A stretch of DNA of 64,000 nt. Origin: Trichuris trichiura (Eukaryota; Nematoda; Enoplea; Trichinellida; Trichuridae). Shown one piece after another: positions 12,678-24,078 of this stretch. Both the position numbers and the translations under genes were made by a program. The stretch is from the NCBI GenBank assembly GCA_037903355.1, contig JBAJFE010000023.1:248001-312000 (forward strand), written 5' to 3'. The notes beneath the pieces are model-generated. The model saw only the letters and a list, made by a program, of their open reading frames with translations, was not told the DNA's origin and did no database searches. The number at the start of each line of letters is the position of its first letter. The stretch's first letter is position 1.

Positions 12678-14444
12678 TAGCGTCCAACCGTAAAAATAGA
12701 AAAAAATTTAGACAACTTCGGCAAGGGTTATTCGGCGGACTTATTGCGCCCGTCGTCATACTGTAGCAACGCAACCATCCTGTTCTCTCTTTAACTACGC
12801 GAAAACTTAACATAACGCATACATTTAGGCTAAGTATTTGCTGAAGAAGAAACTAAGCATAAGCGGGATGCTAGCCAATAAGCGTAGAATAGAATGGCGG
12901 CATGTTTGTTTCAAACGAACCTGCGTTTCCTAAACATGAAAAAGCACAGTAGACAAAACCCCGTTTTTCAAATAGGGGCTTTACGCCATCGCGCGCGCGC
13001 AAGCAATAAAGCAAAATAAAAAACAAATGCACGCAGAAAATGTCGGAAAGTTGTCAAAGCGCGTAATAAGGGTACCGTAATAAAAATTTTATTTTAGACC
13101 TATTCCGCAGTTCAGCCTACGCGCGGGCATTCTTCTGCTCAATTTGTAAAAGCGTCAAAAGCTGATTTTTAAATTTGCCGACAGCATTAGGAGCTTTTTT
13201 CGAAAAATAGCTTCCGTTTAGTAGAATGCAGGTTACTTAATAAAGCTTGCGTCTCATATACGTTGTTCATCTGGTAAAGCGTTTTTAATGTAACGACGCT
13301 TCGCAAAATTAAAAAGCGATTTAGAAATTAAATTTATATAAACTAAACGCGCTGAAGCAAATATTTTCACTTTGCCCAGCTTTGTAGCTTCCGTGCGGCG
13401 CAAATGCAACACATTTGCAATTGTTGCCAGTTTTGGTTGAACGCTTTGTCGTTAGCTCGTTTGGCTGGTTGATAAAAACCTATTTAACGGTTGACCGGCC
13501 GTGCCGCTTCGCTTGTTTTTGTTAGACCGCAACCGGATTGGTGTTTCAATTTTCAATCGTTTGGCGAATAATTGCAACAAAGCAGCTTTGGAAATAAGCG
13601 TTATTTAGATAACAAAAAGTCCATCAATTTCTACATTATCAATTAGGCGGTTTAGCCGGCAAAACTAGCGCCATCATAGATGACGTCACTTGAATTCACC
13701 GCAATTCCGTTATTTCGTTCACGTGAGCATAGCGCTTTAATTCATTGCACCGCATGCCTACTTTTGGACTGCTACTTTATCGCGTAGTCTATATACAGTC
13801 TATTATTAGCTTTTCGTTATTCAATTTCCCCGAAATTATGCGGAGCGGGAAAATTTCCACATCTTCCCGACACGTAGTATTTTACAAACGCTATTTATAA
13901 TTTAAAAATTAAATTCCGTTCCTATTTTTTCGCTCGCTTATTGGTTATCATATGATTTGCTTTTCCAAGCTGCGTCGCAAAAGCGTACAAGCAACAACGC
14001 CTATCCGCCGCTCCCGCCTTTGAACAAGCGGTCAAATTGTCGCCTGGAATCGATAATTGCTTAACGCTTCAAGGTAACAATTGTCTTTTTTTTTCAAAAT
14101 TGACTTTTTGCATTTTTTCAAATTTTCTTCTCGCAAGTAATCATTACGGGCGCGAATACAAAAGTTTACTAACGCGGAGGGTTCCCGCGCTGGTTTGTGT
14201 TAATTTTTAAAAAAAGAATTGCCTGCAGTAGCGCCTTAAACCTGCATGAACATTTTTCGACTTAAGAAATAAGCTCAGCCTAAAACAAAAAACCCAAAGG
14301 CTTTACGAAAGGTAATATTGAGGGCAATTTTTTTGCAGCAAACAAATTAATTATCCAAAGCCTATAGGGTTTTAGCAGGAACAATTAATAAAATATGCTC
14401 AGGTTCAAGTTTTACAGTAGGCTAGTCCCGAAAAGACAAATCGA
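12678..14444. other. Spacer between divergently transcribed MED24 and the SLC7 transporter
   Basis: No convincing exon on either strand. The stretch must hold the 5' ends of both flanking genes, which point away from each other. AT-rich, with several short poly(T) tracts. A run CGCGCGCGC lies at about 12990–13000. I see no clear core promoter element. Confidence 0.5.
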
Positions 14445-16299
14445 ATGAGGAGCGGAAAAAAGGGCGAAGCAACGATGGACGACTCGAGTATTACCGAAGA
14501 TCCGGTCTACATGTCGCCTACAATGCAAAAAGGTGATATTTCGGAGGAGAAGAGCTCAACAGGCGGCTTGAAGCCCCGGATTTCCTTGTTCGCCGGTGTG
14601 ATGGTCATTGTTGGATCCATAATAGGCAGCGGTATTTTCATTTCGCCAAAAGGAGTGCACGAAAACGTTGGTAGTATTGCCGGTTCGCTGATTATTTGGA
14701 CATTTAGCGGTTTGTTTTCCGCCATGGGCGCCTATTGTTACGCCGAGCTTGGTACATTCATTTTGGAAAGCGGCGCCGACTACGCCTACGTCAGGGTGGC
14801 TTTTGGGCCCTTTCTGGCATTTATACGTTTGTGGATAGAGGCAATTATTGTTCGACCATGCACGATGACCGTTGTAGCGATGACATGCGCCGTATATATA
14901 CTTCGACCGATATACCCGACTTGCCAATCTCCCGACCATGCTCCTGCTCTACTGGCTGCCGTTATCCTTCTCCTTTTGACTATGATTAACGCTTATAGCG
15001 TTCGCTGGGTGATGAACGTGCAGAATATATTCACAATAGCCAAACTTTTTGCCCTATGTTTAATAATCCTAACCGGTCTTGTTCTTTTGTGTATTGGTGA
15101 ACCGTACGTTAGCAATTTGAGCTCACCATGGGAAGGAGCCACTTCGGATGTTGGAAAAATATCCATGGCACTTTATTCTGGTCTTTGGGCATTCAACGGA
15201 TGGAATTATTTGAATTTTATCACCGAAGAGTTGCGCAACCCTTTAAGAGATCTTCCCATAGCAATTGGCATAAGCTTATCGCTGGTCACTATTGTTTACT
15301 TGTTGACCAATGTTGCTTTCTACGTGGGCTTGGCACCGTCGGAAATTTTGGAAAGCACAGCGGTGGCGGTGACATTCGGCAACCGCTTTTACGGAAGTAT
15401 GAATTGGATAATACCAATATTTGTTGCTTGTTCATGCTTTGGAGCTTTGAATGGCATTCTGCTGACGTCGTCTCGACTATTTCTCGTTGCTGCGCGGCAA
15501 AAGCAAATGCCGGACTTGTTGAGTATGGTGAATCCGTTTCGAGAGACGCCCGTACCGGCCGTACTCTTCTCCGGTCTTCTCAGTCTGTTGTACCTGTCTC
15601 TGAGCGACAATGTTTACACGTTGATTAACTATGTTCAAATTGTCAACTGGTTAGCCATTGGATGCGCCACGGCGGGCCTCTTTTACCTTCGCTACAAGAT
15701 GCCGCCTCGTTTGTATCCGCGTCCATTGAAGGTATATGCAAATAATCTTTTCTTATCTTCCCAAAGATTGCTCAAATAATTTACAAATCAACGCGACGCA
15801 ACGGCCAACTGTTACGGCAGTGCCGGCTGGTGCTGGTTTCCAAAAATAGCTTACTGTAGTTACTACATGATTTTCAAGTTCTTTACGTTTTTTTTTATTG
15901 CCGGCGGTTTTCCCAGCTTAGCACCGACGTACGACATTGCTTCTTTTCTTTATTCGCTCTTTTCTTACTTGCCTCACTCGTTTGTGTCCCGAGCAGACAA
16001 AGTTTTATCGTATAAAGTCAAGCGCTTTCGCTTTCCCTATAAATTGTTTTTTTTAGGTTAATCTGATTTTCCCGCTGATCTTTCTTATTGGCTGCGTATT
16101 TCTGATTGTTGTTCCGATCGTTCAAAGCCCCGTTGATACCTTAATTGGTTTGGGCATTATGGCAACCAGTATTCCGGTTTACTTTATATTCGTTGCGTCA
16201 AAGTCGAAGCCTAAGTCATTGACGCAGTTCTCGAACAGAGTCAGCGATGCGGCGCAAAAGTTGTTCCTTGTTACGAAGCCTCAAGAGGACACGAAATGA
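14445..16299 (+). CDS. LAT-type amino acid transporter light chain (SLC7 / APC superfamily)
   Basis: Predicted plasma-membrane exchanger of neutral or cationic amino acids. Two exons, 14445–15731 and 16057–16299, join in phase (AAG|GTATAT … TTTTTTAG|GTT) to give 509 aa, the usual length of this family. The first helix carries GSIIGSGIFISPKGV, the unwound substrate-binding motif of APC transporters. Also seen: SGLWAFNGWNYLNFITEE and RNPLRDLPIAI. The Cys in LRPIYPTC lies where LAT light chains form the disulfide with the SLC3 heavy chain, so a heavy-chain partner is likely (known for the family). About 12 hydrophobic segments. An in-frame ATG at 14475 is an alternative start. It is divergent from MED24. 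Exact substrate range cannot be told from sequence. Confidence 0.93.
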
Positions 16300-16399
16300 T
16301 CAACGACGAATGCGTAATGAATGGATAGCGCGCATATGTATATGCCTTGTTTGTCTTATTGAGCCTTTAAGGTCAAGTTCAAAAATGTATTAGTATTTA

Positions 16400-16772
16400 T
16401 TAAGTTTTTGCCTTCGTTAGTGTTGTTATTGTAGCTTCGCTTGTTGGTAGGCTTTTCCGAATTGCTATTTCGCTTTTGCTAGCGACGTATCGCGGCCGAC
16501 TTTTTTTCTTGCGTGGCTTTCGTGCTTCCAACTCAGCAGCGAACAAAATTACGCAAATTAGATTAGTTTCTCGTTGATTAAAGTTTTCTATTACCAAAAA
16601 TGGGTTTACTCACGCAGGGCGCGTTTAAGTAAAAGCTGAATAGAAATTTGCATTTGCCGCAAGGCGGGAACTCGCAAAAGCATTGCGTTCGAACAAACTG
16701 ACTACAACCTGACGCGCAGTTGCGACGGGAAGTACCCAAAATGGCGAGAGCGCGCAAATATGGCTCAGCCAA
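16400..16772 (-). CDS. Small protein with Cys-rich N-terminal part and basic C-terminal part, unrecognised
   Basis: Two exons, 16772–16614 and 16531–16400, join in phase 0 across a canonical intron (TGC|GTGAGT … GCTGAG|TTG), giving 96 aa. The first exon starts MAEPYLRALAILGTSRR and has a Cys-rich stretch (CFCEFPPCGKCK). The second is basic (KPRKKKSRPR) and ends LTKAKT. I recognise no family. It lies tail-to-tail with the transporter gene, only 100 bp from its stop. Moderate confidence, because it rests on open frames and phase-consistent splice sites alone. Confidence 0.45.
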
Positions 16773-18381
16773 TCAGATTTCTCTATTTTAGCCAATCACC
16801 GTTCGATTCACAATTTCTACGCGAGCTGAAACTACTTGCAGAAATAGTCGGGCTGCTTTGCCGACTTGCAAAAAAACGAAGTTATTATGCTAGCACAGTT
16901 TGGTATTTGGAGTCTTTAAATGCTCTTGAGAGACTCCGCGCGCGCGCGACGGGCGGTCGTATGTTTCAAAGTAAAAACTTTTCGCGAGAAAGCGGCTTGC
17001 ATTTCGATCGCTTTTGTCAATTTCACAGTTTCGACGTTTCGATTGTTCGGTTGCTATTTGGCTCTTATGAATTTTAGCAAATCCAACAGCATTGAACCTG
17101 ACAATTTTTATATTCAAAAGCAATGCCATTAGCATACTGTAACTTTAGCGGCCGTCCTGTTTTGTCCTTATCTAAGCCTTAGCCAAAATGCAAAGCTAAC
17201 AGGTGCGAATACTACAACAATTCGGCGAGCTCGCCAATAAAGGCTGAGCGGGAAGGCCGGCATTTTTTTAAAAAGGAACCTGCATTTCTTGAAGCTACAG
17301 AATGACTGTTGAGCAATAAAACAAGCATAAATCGCGAAATCTTACGTTTTTTTCAACAATAGTTCAATTTTGCTGTTCATTTCGAGTCTGTGCTTTTATA
17401 AACCTTCCTAATTCGGTTTTTGGTAGAACAATTGTAACTTCGCTTTTGAAAATTTGAATACACGCAAGGTCGAAGCTAAGGAATACTGTTAGCAGAAAAT
17501 GCTGACGTAAAATAAGGATATCTTTGGATTTGCAATTGCGGTTAAACGGAACGCGACGGGCAAACTCGAAAGTTAGTCTCGACTTAGAAGTTAAGTACGC
17601 GAAAAGTAAGCAACGACAGCATGCATCGCCTTGCAAACAAGCAAGAGAAAATTCAAATTTGACTGAATCAACAAGCTTTACCGTTAAACAATCGAAATAT
17701 GCCGCCTTTGAACTTGTTGCTTTGTTATTGAAAAAAAGACCTCCGTAAAGTCATACAACTCGTCGCCTGTCAAATCAACATACGTTTTACCCTTAATGAC
17801 GTGTTTTATAGACGTTTCCCATAAGATACGAAAGCTTTGCGCTTTAGAAACAAACCGTTTATAGTTAGGCGGTTAAAGCGTTGTTTCGTTACTTCTTCTC
17901 AACGAACAGCAGTTTATACGATTTATGGCATTTCTACAAACCTTCCTAACTTCCCTATCTCTTTCCCGACCGACGACGGTCTTCTCTTTTTAAAATAAGA
18001 AAACATCACTTTAACTTTTTCTGTTTGAAAATGGTCGAAATGTCTTTTAAAAAAATAGCCAATAGGCAAACGGGAACGCTTAACGGCTTCCGCGAAATCG
18101 ATACGTTTCGTAAAATATGTTCCGCAGAAGAATTACGAGGATACCGATAGCGCTAGCTGCTTATTACTTTAAACTTATACGTATATGTTAATGAAGGCAA
18201 AGAAATGTTTTTCTGTTTAAAAATGTAAATACTTTGACCGCTTCAAAGCTTGAGAGTCTGTATGATTTGCAAGATAACCTGCGAATCGTTAGTAAAATCA
18301 CGGTAGTTGTTAGCTAACGGTGTGCTTCGCTCATTTGTTAGGCAGCTTTTGACCTGTGCGGTGATTTGTCGACCGGTGACA
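16773..18381. other. Spacer without a recognised gene
   Basis: One open frame on the plus strand at 16760–17077 overlaps the start of the minus-strand small gene and looks fortuitous. No repeats longer than simple tracts apart from CGCGCGCGCG near 16940. Confidence 0.45.
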
Positions 18382-19013
18382 ATGAGCAACGCGGACAACG
18401 GCAATAAACCAGAAGTGACTTTCGTTTTTTGGTCGTCCGCTTTGGCAGCTGAAGTTGTTCATTCTTCAGGAGAATGCCAATGATGGCAATAATGGCAACA
18501 ATGGTCAACGCGACGATCCGAGCAGCGCTAGACGAATAGAACAACTTCTTCAGTCAGCTTTGGAACGCACCGAACGAGCCTTGGTTGGCGCATAATTAAT
18601 GAGCGTTGGCCATACGTGGTCATCAGTGTCTCTTCTAGACTATCATTGCAACGTTGGAAAATCTCTACAGAGAGTGTCTGAATGAAAGCGCCGAAGAATT
18701 AGTAGATATGCTAAGATCCTTAGCGATGCTGCGAGCTATGGGCCGCAGAGTTCCTGCTAGAATTTCGACAAACGTTAGCGATGGGCTTGTGACCATGTGC
18801 TCTTCCATTTATCGTCGTGTAAGCATTATGCTATCACTGAATTCACTTTATCCGCGTTCATTTTAGCAAAGAACGGAAAAAAAGAAAACGCAGCGTAGTC
18901 GCAGAGTACGTGGACGTTGCAAGAAGAATTTTAAGCGTGATAACTTCTCGGACGAAGACGAACCGCCGCCGCCACCGCCATGCGGGTCAAGTGAAACGGG
19001 CGCTCAGGCGTAG
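18382..19013 (+). CDS. Uncharacterised 157-aa protein with basic and acidic/proline-rich tail
   Basis: Four exons, 18382–18414, 18470–18583, 18639–18818 and 18867–19013, all join in phase 0 with GT–AG introns of about 48–55 bp. The protein begins MSNADNGNKPE, then an Asn/Gly/Asp-rich stretch. A helical middle follows (RRIEQLLQSALERTERAL, then LENLYRECLNESAEELVDML). The tail is very basic (KKKTQRSRRVRGRCKK), then acidic and proline-rich (DEDEPPPPPP). The composition suggests a nuclear or RNA-associated protein (inference). I do not recognise a domain. The phase agreement of four exons supports a real gene. Confidence 0.6.
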
Positions 19014-19617
19014 TCATTTAGAAATGACGAACAAAAGCTTGTTGAACAATACCAAAACGTATTAGCATAGTTGTTTGTTTTAACATTCCAGTTTATCCAT
19101 TTGTTACGAGCAGAATCTTTGTTGGTTGAGTAAACTTGTTGGCATTTACCAATGGTCGTCCAACTTTAAGGCGCAGTGCTTTGCCATCGCGTTAAAAATC
19201 AAAGACATCGATGCGATTACTGTAGCGACGTAAGAATACGTGTCAATTTTACAAGGCTTTCCGAAGCTTCAAATCAACGGAAAGCATTATACCGCTCCGA
19301 AGTTGGCTATTCACTGAGAGATGTGAAATTAAATTGCTAAAAAGTGGCACAATTGAGTATTCTTTCTTATTTTTACATTTTAAGAATTACTACGCGTATC
19401 TACGCGAGGATTTCTGCACATTTCTGTTACTGTAACTTTGAACCTGAGCGCCTTTTCCAGCAGCTCGGAATTATGCCAATAATTAAAACTACACGCGCTT
19501 CTAAGCAATTTTCTTTGTGCGATTAGTTAGAAATGAAATAATTGCTACTTTTTTGTGTATACAAGCGGATATAAGGACATTTTTTTAAGAAGGCAAATAC
19601 TCAGTTCCTGAAGAGCC
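19014..19617. other. Spacer between the small gene and the retroelement
   Basis: No exon with splice support. One TACTGTAG motif at 19218–19225. Confidence 0.45.
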
Positions 19618-19628
19618 GAGCTGAACTT

Positions 19629-19820
19629 CATGGTTGTAAGGTCTTCTACGGCTTTTCCCGTTTTTCGTTGTGCTGTTATCTGTAATTAAACTAAGACAAC
19701 TGCTCTACCAACGGATGGGTGAGCCGTTATTAAGAAAATGTACAGATATCAATACACTGAACTTTTTTTAATGTTCAAAGCTTTCGGAACGCTCTAGTTC
19801 AGTCGTCAGTGAGGTAGTGT
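19629..19820. repeat. PLE terminal inverted repeat, left copy
   Basis: Begins CATGGTTGTAAGGTCTTC and runs through CGGATGGGTGAGCCG and GTACAGATATCAA to GTCAGTGAGGTAG. It is the reverse complement, with scattered differences, of about 21420–21613. The 3' end of the endonuclease reading frame runs into it. It contains a hammerhead-like core on the minus strand at 19782–19809. Confidence 0.85.
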
Positions 19821-21379
19821 TGCCCGTTTCTCTTATGTAGGAGGCGTCGCAACCGCATCTTATCTCATAGACGACGCCAGGTCTCCTATCAAAGGGAACT
19901 ATGATCTTGTCGCTCCTCGCCATTGAACGTAAACTGTTGGATTTCGTAAATCGAACCTTGAAATCTAGAGAACGGCTTAATCGTAGGATTCGTTCCCCGA
20001 TTCCGTTGTAATAGGGGATAAACAAAATAAGGCGACTATTCGTGATTCCAGTGTTGTCAATGTTATTATTCGCAATGGTATTAGTATTATCAGTGTTATT
20101 GTGGTTATTATTTTCGTCGTTAGGGGAAGGATTTGAGTGCCGTCTGCATTCGGCGATGATATGTTTAACCAGAGAGTGTGGGTACCCATTGTGAAAGTTT
20201 GGAGGTTGTATTTTAATTCAGCCGGAAGAAATGCGGGGTGACAGACAGCCAGGGCCCTGTCAACCATCGCTTTTACAATACCTCGTTTGACTGATAAAGG
20301 ATGGTGGGAAGAGAAATGCAGATACCTGTTGGAATGGGTTGGTTTTCTGTAAACGGAAGTCCTTATTTGGTTGCCCTGTTTTATCACTAGTACGTCTAAA
20401 AAAGGAAGTTTGTTATTTACTTCTGTTTCCATCGTTAACTGTATATTATTGGGAAAGATACTGTTTAAGTGGCTTAGGAAAGTCCCCTCCTTGCCTGCGG
20501 TGGTAATGGCAAAAATGTCGTCTACGTAACGTTTGAAAAAGATAGGCGCGTCGTCAGAACCTATGCTAGCGAAAGCCTTTTCTTCGAAATGTTCCATGAA
20601 GATTTCCGCTAGAATGGGGGAAAGGGGACTGCCCATAGGAGCACCATCTATTTGTAAGAAGAACCTGTCTTGGAATCTGAAGTAATTCCCTTGTTTCATG
20701 CAAAAGGTAATCAGTTTTGTTATGTGAAAGAGGTTTAGTTTGGTTTTTAGGGGTCTCGTGGTGTCACGTTTTAAAAGTTTCTCTAAGAGGTCAATTGTGC
20801 AGTTTATGGGAATACTCGTGAAAAGATCTTTGACGTCATAGCTTACCATAATGCTGTTCGGTGTTAATGTGATTGGTTTTAACGCCGTGCAGAAGTCTTT
20901 GCAGTTTTTGACATGGGATTTGCGTTTACCCGTTAACGGTTGAAGAATGTCTTTTAGATAAGTGCACAGTTTGATGTTACACTATTGACGCTGGAAACGA
21001 CTGGTCTTAGCGGAATACCTTCCTTGTGGATCTTGGGGAGTCCGTATAGTTCAGGGCATTTAACATTGTTTAAGAAGAAAATGTAGTTACTTATGTAGGC
21101 GAGCTGTTGGTCGTTTATCTCGCTCGCGAAAGCCTCCAATAAAGCCCTCAATTCTACACGTGTCTGTGGTGTTGGGTCTTTGGGAATGGGGTGGTATATT
21201 GTACTGTCTAAGAGGATGTTTATTTTCTGTATATAGTCATTTCTGTTAAGGTGAACCACAACGTTACCTTTATCTGCTTTGGTGATTATTATGTCTTTTC
21301 GCGACCTTAGTTGTTTTATGACCCGTTGCTCCTCGTGGGATAGATTAGGTGTTGACGATGGGCGATCGACGATTGTCAC
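19768..21379 (-). pseudogene. PLE reverse transcriptase–GIY-YIG endonuclease, frameshifted
   Basis: Three pieces read in order. 21379–20960 gives the N-terminal region (KADKGNVVV, YGLPKIHKEG, RPVVSS). After a frameshift near 20965, about 20985–20190 gives the core RT: SYDVKDLFTSIP, GAPMGSPLSPILAEIFME and the catalytic YVDDIF, then the thumb region (FLDVLV, SVYRKPTHSNRYL). After a second shift near 20190 the frame continues through an Asn-rich linker to 19768 with the GIY-YIG part (VVYEIRCGCDASYIRETG). Here the usual YIGET reads YIRET and the rest of the nuclease is missing. With these lesions it cannot make a full-length enzyme as it stands. Confidence 0.88.
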
Positions 21380-21419
21380 GTGTGCCTATATATTACCATT
21401 CGGAGAATAACACCTCCTC

Positions 21420-21613
21420 CACCACCTCACTGACGACGGAACTAAAGCGTTCCGAAAGCTCTGAACAATAAAAAAGTTGAGTGCGTTGATATCTGTACAT
21501 TTTCTTAATAATGGCTCATCCATCCGTTGGTAGAGCAGTTGTTTTAGTTTAATTACAGATAACAGCACAACGAAAAAACGGGAAAAGCCGTAGAAGACTT
21601 TACAACCATGAAA
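21420..21613. repeat. PLE terminal inverted repeat, right copy
   Basis: Reverse complement of the left copy. It contains CACCACCTCACTGACGACGG and TCCATCCGTTGGTAGAGC, and ends at TTTACAACCATG. The hammerhead-like core lies on the plus strand at 21430–21457. The RT frame starts just inside it. Confidence 0.85.
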
Positions 21614-21655
21614 ATACAGCCCGTTACAAAACACCCAGTTTTCTGAGCTGAACTT

Positions 21656-23396
21656 ATAAATAATAATTTTTTTTGCAACGCAAATTTAAACAGCGCGTTG
21701 TTGTAGAAAACAAAAATTGGATTAGCAAACAACGGTTACGCTTACAGTTCACGTAGTCCGGAAGGATGAAAAGCGTTGGTAATCCAAAGAAGGACTTTGC
21801 AATACCAACTCGTTACGAAAACTTGTATTCCCATTCAAATCCAACGAATTCTCCTTCAAGTAATATTAATTCCATTAGGATACAATTCCTAAGTGGCTGA
21901 GTTGCTCCGCGGGTAATTTTCCGTTCGATAATCAGACAGTAAATCGTACAGAATTTTATTTCGACAAACAGACGGCCTATTGAACACAAAAACACGTAAT
22001 AGAGCCTTTGAAGGTATCCAATCATGAAAATCTCCCTTACTCGTACTAACATTGTCCTATAAAGGAAAAAGTTAATTGCTTTTGCTAAGAATAGTCGCGT
22101 TAGTAATTTGGTTAAAAAATAAGCCATTTCCATATCGTCTAACAGTGCGATGCCTTCTTGCGCCGCATCGACAAAAGGTTGCTTCTCCGCAATGCCGTTA
22201 TGCCCTTAAATGGTTCTTGACGCGCCCACGACTGGCAGCTACTTTCCAATGCCATTTTCTACGAGTAGCTAAAGTGAAAAAGCGGAAAAATATTAAACGC
22301 GCAACGGATCACCTGAAAAATTAAAAAATTCCAAATCGTATTGTTCAGAAATAAAAGTAGTCAACAGCGTCGGTAGGAATTGCCAACGAAAATAACTCGC
22401 CTTTACTTTTGCTTAAAACAGCTTTGTTTTCAAGAAATCCCGAAAAGACTCTGGAACCAACGGAGGTAAATAATGAAATGCAGGTACTATTCAATAAAAG
22501 TAGCAGCCATCCTGTTCTCCTGTTTATAGCAAGCATGTCCTCCGTGCAGTGATACTCTAAGTTAACCCTAAACCTATATATAATCACACATTTTGGTTTG
22601 GGCTTAGATAAAGGCAGAATAAGCGACAAGCACCTACAGTAGACTGCTAAAGACCTACTGCAGACCTGTAGATCGTCGTATACCTGTCCTATCCAAGCCT
22701 AAGTCCATACATAACAACTATATTTCACCATAGCTTTAAGCAAGGGCAGAATTAGCTCCTGAAATGTTTACCAGCGCGGGACGGAAGTGTACCGGCATTT
22801 CGCCGCTTACATTGGACTTTTATTGTATACGTACTCGTTTTTGGAAAATAAAACCCGTTTAGAACAATTTTTTGCGCTCGCGCGATTGAACTCTTTCAAA
22901 ATAGTACAACAACTACTAATGAACGCAAATGGGATGTTGTAAACGAAAGGAAAAATGCTTTCAAACGAAAAAATCATTTTTTTAGCTTAACTGATAGTGT
23001 ACGTTGAGACGTTAAGTCAATTGAGCAAAGAATTTTACTGAATTACGTCAACTTCCAATAAGTGTGCGCAGGTTATGTTTTCTTACAGTATAACTTTTCG
23101 TGTGCGATTAGTCGACGTGTCGAATCTTCGGTGGCGCAGAAGCGCAGTTTGTTTTTGTACCGTTCGGTTGGTGCTTCGCTTCTGAGCAATAAGTATTTGA
23201 CAAAGCACGTCTGTTTCCTTTTTTGTACATCTCATATTTACATCTTTTGTGGTTTCACTGTCTTTGCACCGCCTAAAGCGAGTTACAATTGCCGTATAGA
23301 CGCGGCGGGATAGCTGACGCCAGTTTTTGTTGGCTGACTTGATAATACTTTAAATTAAGTAGAAACTGTTTCTCTTTCGCGTTTTTTAGGTTTCAA
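21656..23396. other. Spacer downstream of the retroelement
   Basis: No gene recognised. The frames at 21813–22133 (−), 22345–22629 (−) and 23062–23313 (+) have no family match or splice pattern. One CTACAGTA motif at 22634–22641. Confidence 0.4.
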
Positions 23397-24078
23397 ATGG
23401 CCAATCGACCAACGGGAGAACAAAAGGCTATTAGTCGAATGACCAGAAACAGACAGCAGAATACAATGCCAAATTTGGGCACCGCTAATGCAAGTGCTCG
23501 GCGGCAAACCGGTAAAATGGTAATTATTCAATTAGTTTACTGTAGCGTTCTTTTGTTCAAAGGTTTAATCCTTCCACAAGAAATCACGCAGCTTCAGCGT
23601 CCGATAATTCCGTTACACAATGACCATCAAACAGTGCGCAACTTTGCCACTACCGTAACATATGAGTACAAAAGTGAAACTGTCATCTGTCAGCAAAACA
23701 ATTCAGGCATCAAGGTACAGCAAACTCATTTGTACCATCAGCTTATAAATAATTGACAAACGTTCAGCGACTGTCCGAGAATATTAATTTTTATAAACTG
23801 TTGTCATATTTCAGGAAAATAGCGGTGGCTTTGTCAAGCGACGACTGTTAAGAAGCTATTGCAGCACGTTTTCAGAGGAAACTGCAACTAAGAACAAAAA
23901 CCTTGATGTAGTGCCCTACAGTGGCAACGATCCGGAAAAGAAGAAAACTCTTCCTCAAAAGATTATGGACATTGTCAAGCAAGGTCTATGCGAGGAGAGA
24001 ACTTACAGATTCATTGCGGCTTTGGCTGTTATCTCTTTTGTGTTGCATCGCTGCTATGTCAACCAAACTAAGCCGTAA
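23397..24078 (+). CDS. Predicted tail-anchored membrane protein, 176 aa, unrecognised
   Basis: Three exons, 23397–23511, 23563–23714 and 23815–24078, join in phases 1 and 0 with GT–AG introns of 51 and 100 bp (acceptors TTCAAAG and TTTCAG). The N-terminal part is polar (MANRPTGEQKAISRMTRNRQQ). The middle is hydrophilic. Near the C-terminus lies one hydrophobic helix (FIAALAVISFVLHRCYV) followed by a short polar tail. Such a layout is typical of tail-anchored proteins inserted after translation (known); which membrane is unknown. No domain recognised. A TACTGTAG motif lies inside intron 1 at 23538–23545. Confidence 0.62.

Larger units (their letters stand above)
19629..21644 (-). mobile_element. 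Penelope-like retroelement (PLE), decayed, with inverted terminal repeats
   Basis: About 2.0 kb. The reading frame encodes a PLE reverse transcriptase followed by a GIY-YIG endonuclease, the PLE order. Terminal repeats of about 190 bp are inverted: about 19630–19820 and 21420–21613 are reverse complements. The 11-bp word GAGCTGAACTT directly flanks the unit at 19618–19628 and 21645–21655, a plausible target-site duplication. The element is broken: two frameshifts, a truncated N-terminus and a truncated endonuclease. PLEs carry LTR-like terminal repeats that may be direct or inverted (known for the class). The element sits in spacer DNA between two small genes. Confidence 0.88.

Noticed and set aside
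16760..17077. 105-aa plus-strand frame starting at ATG
   Set aside because: It overlaps the start of the minus-strand small gene, shows no family match, and has no splice or promoter support.
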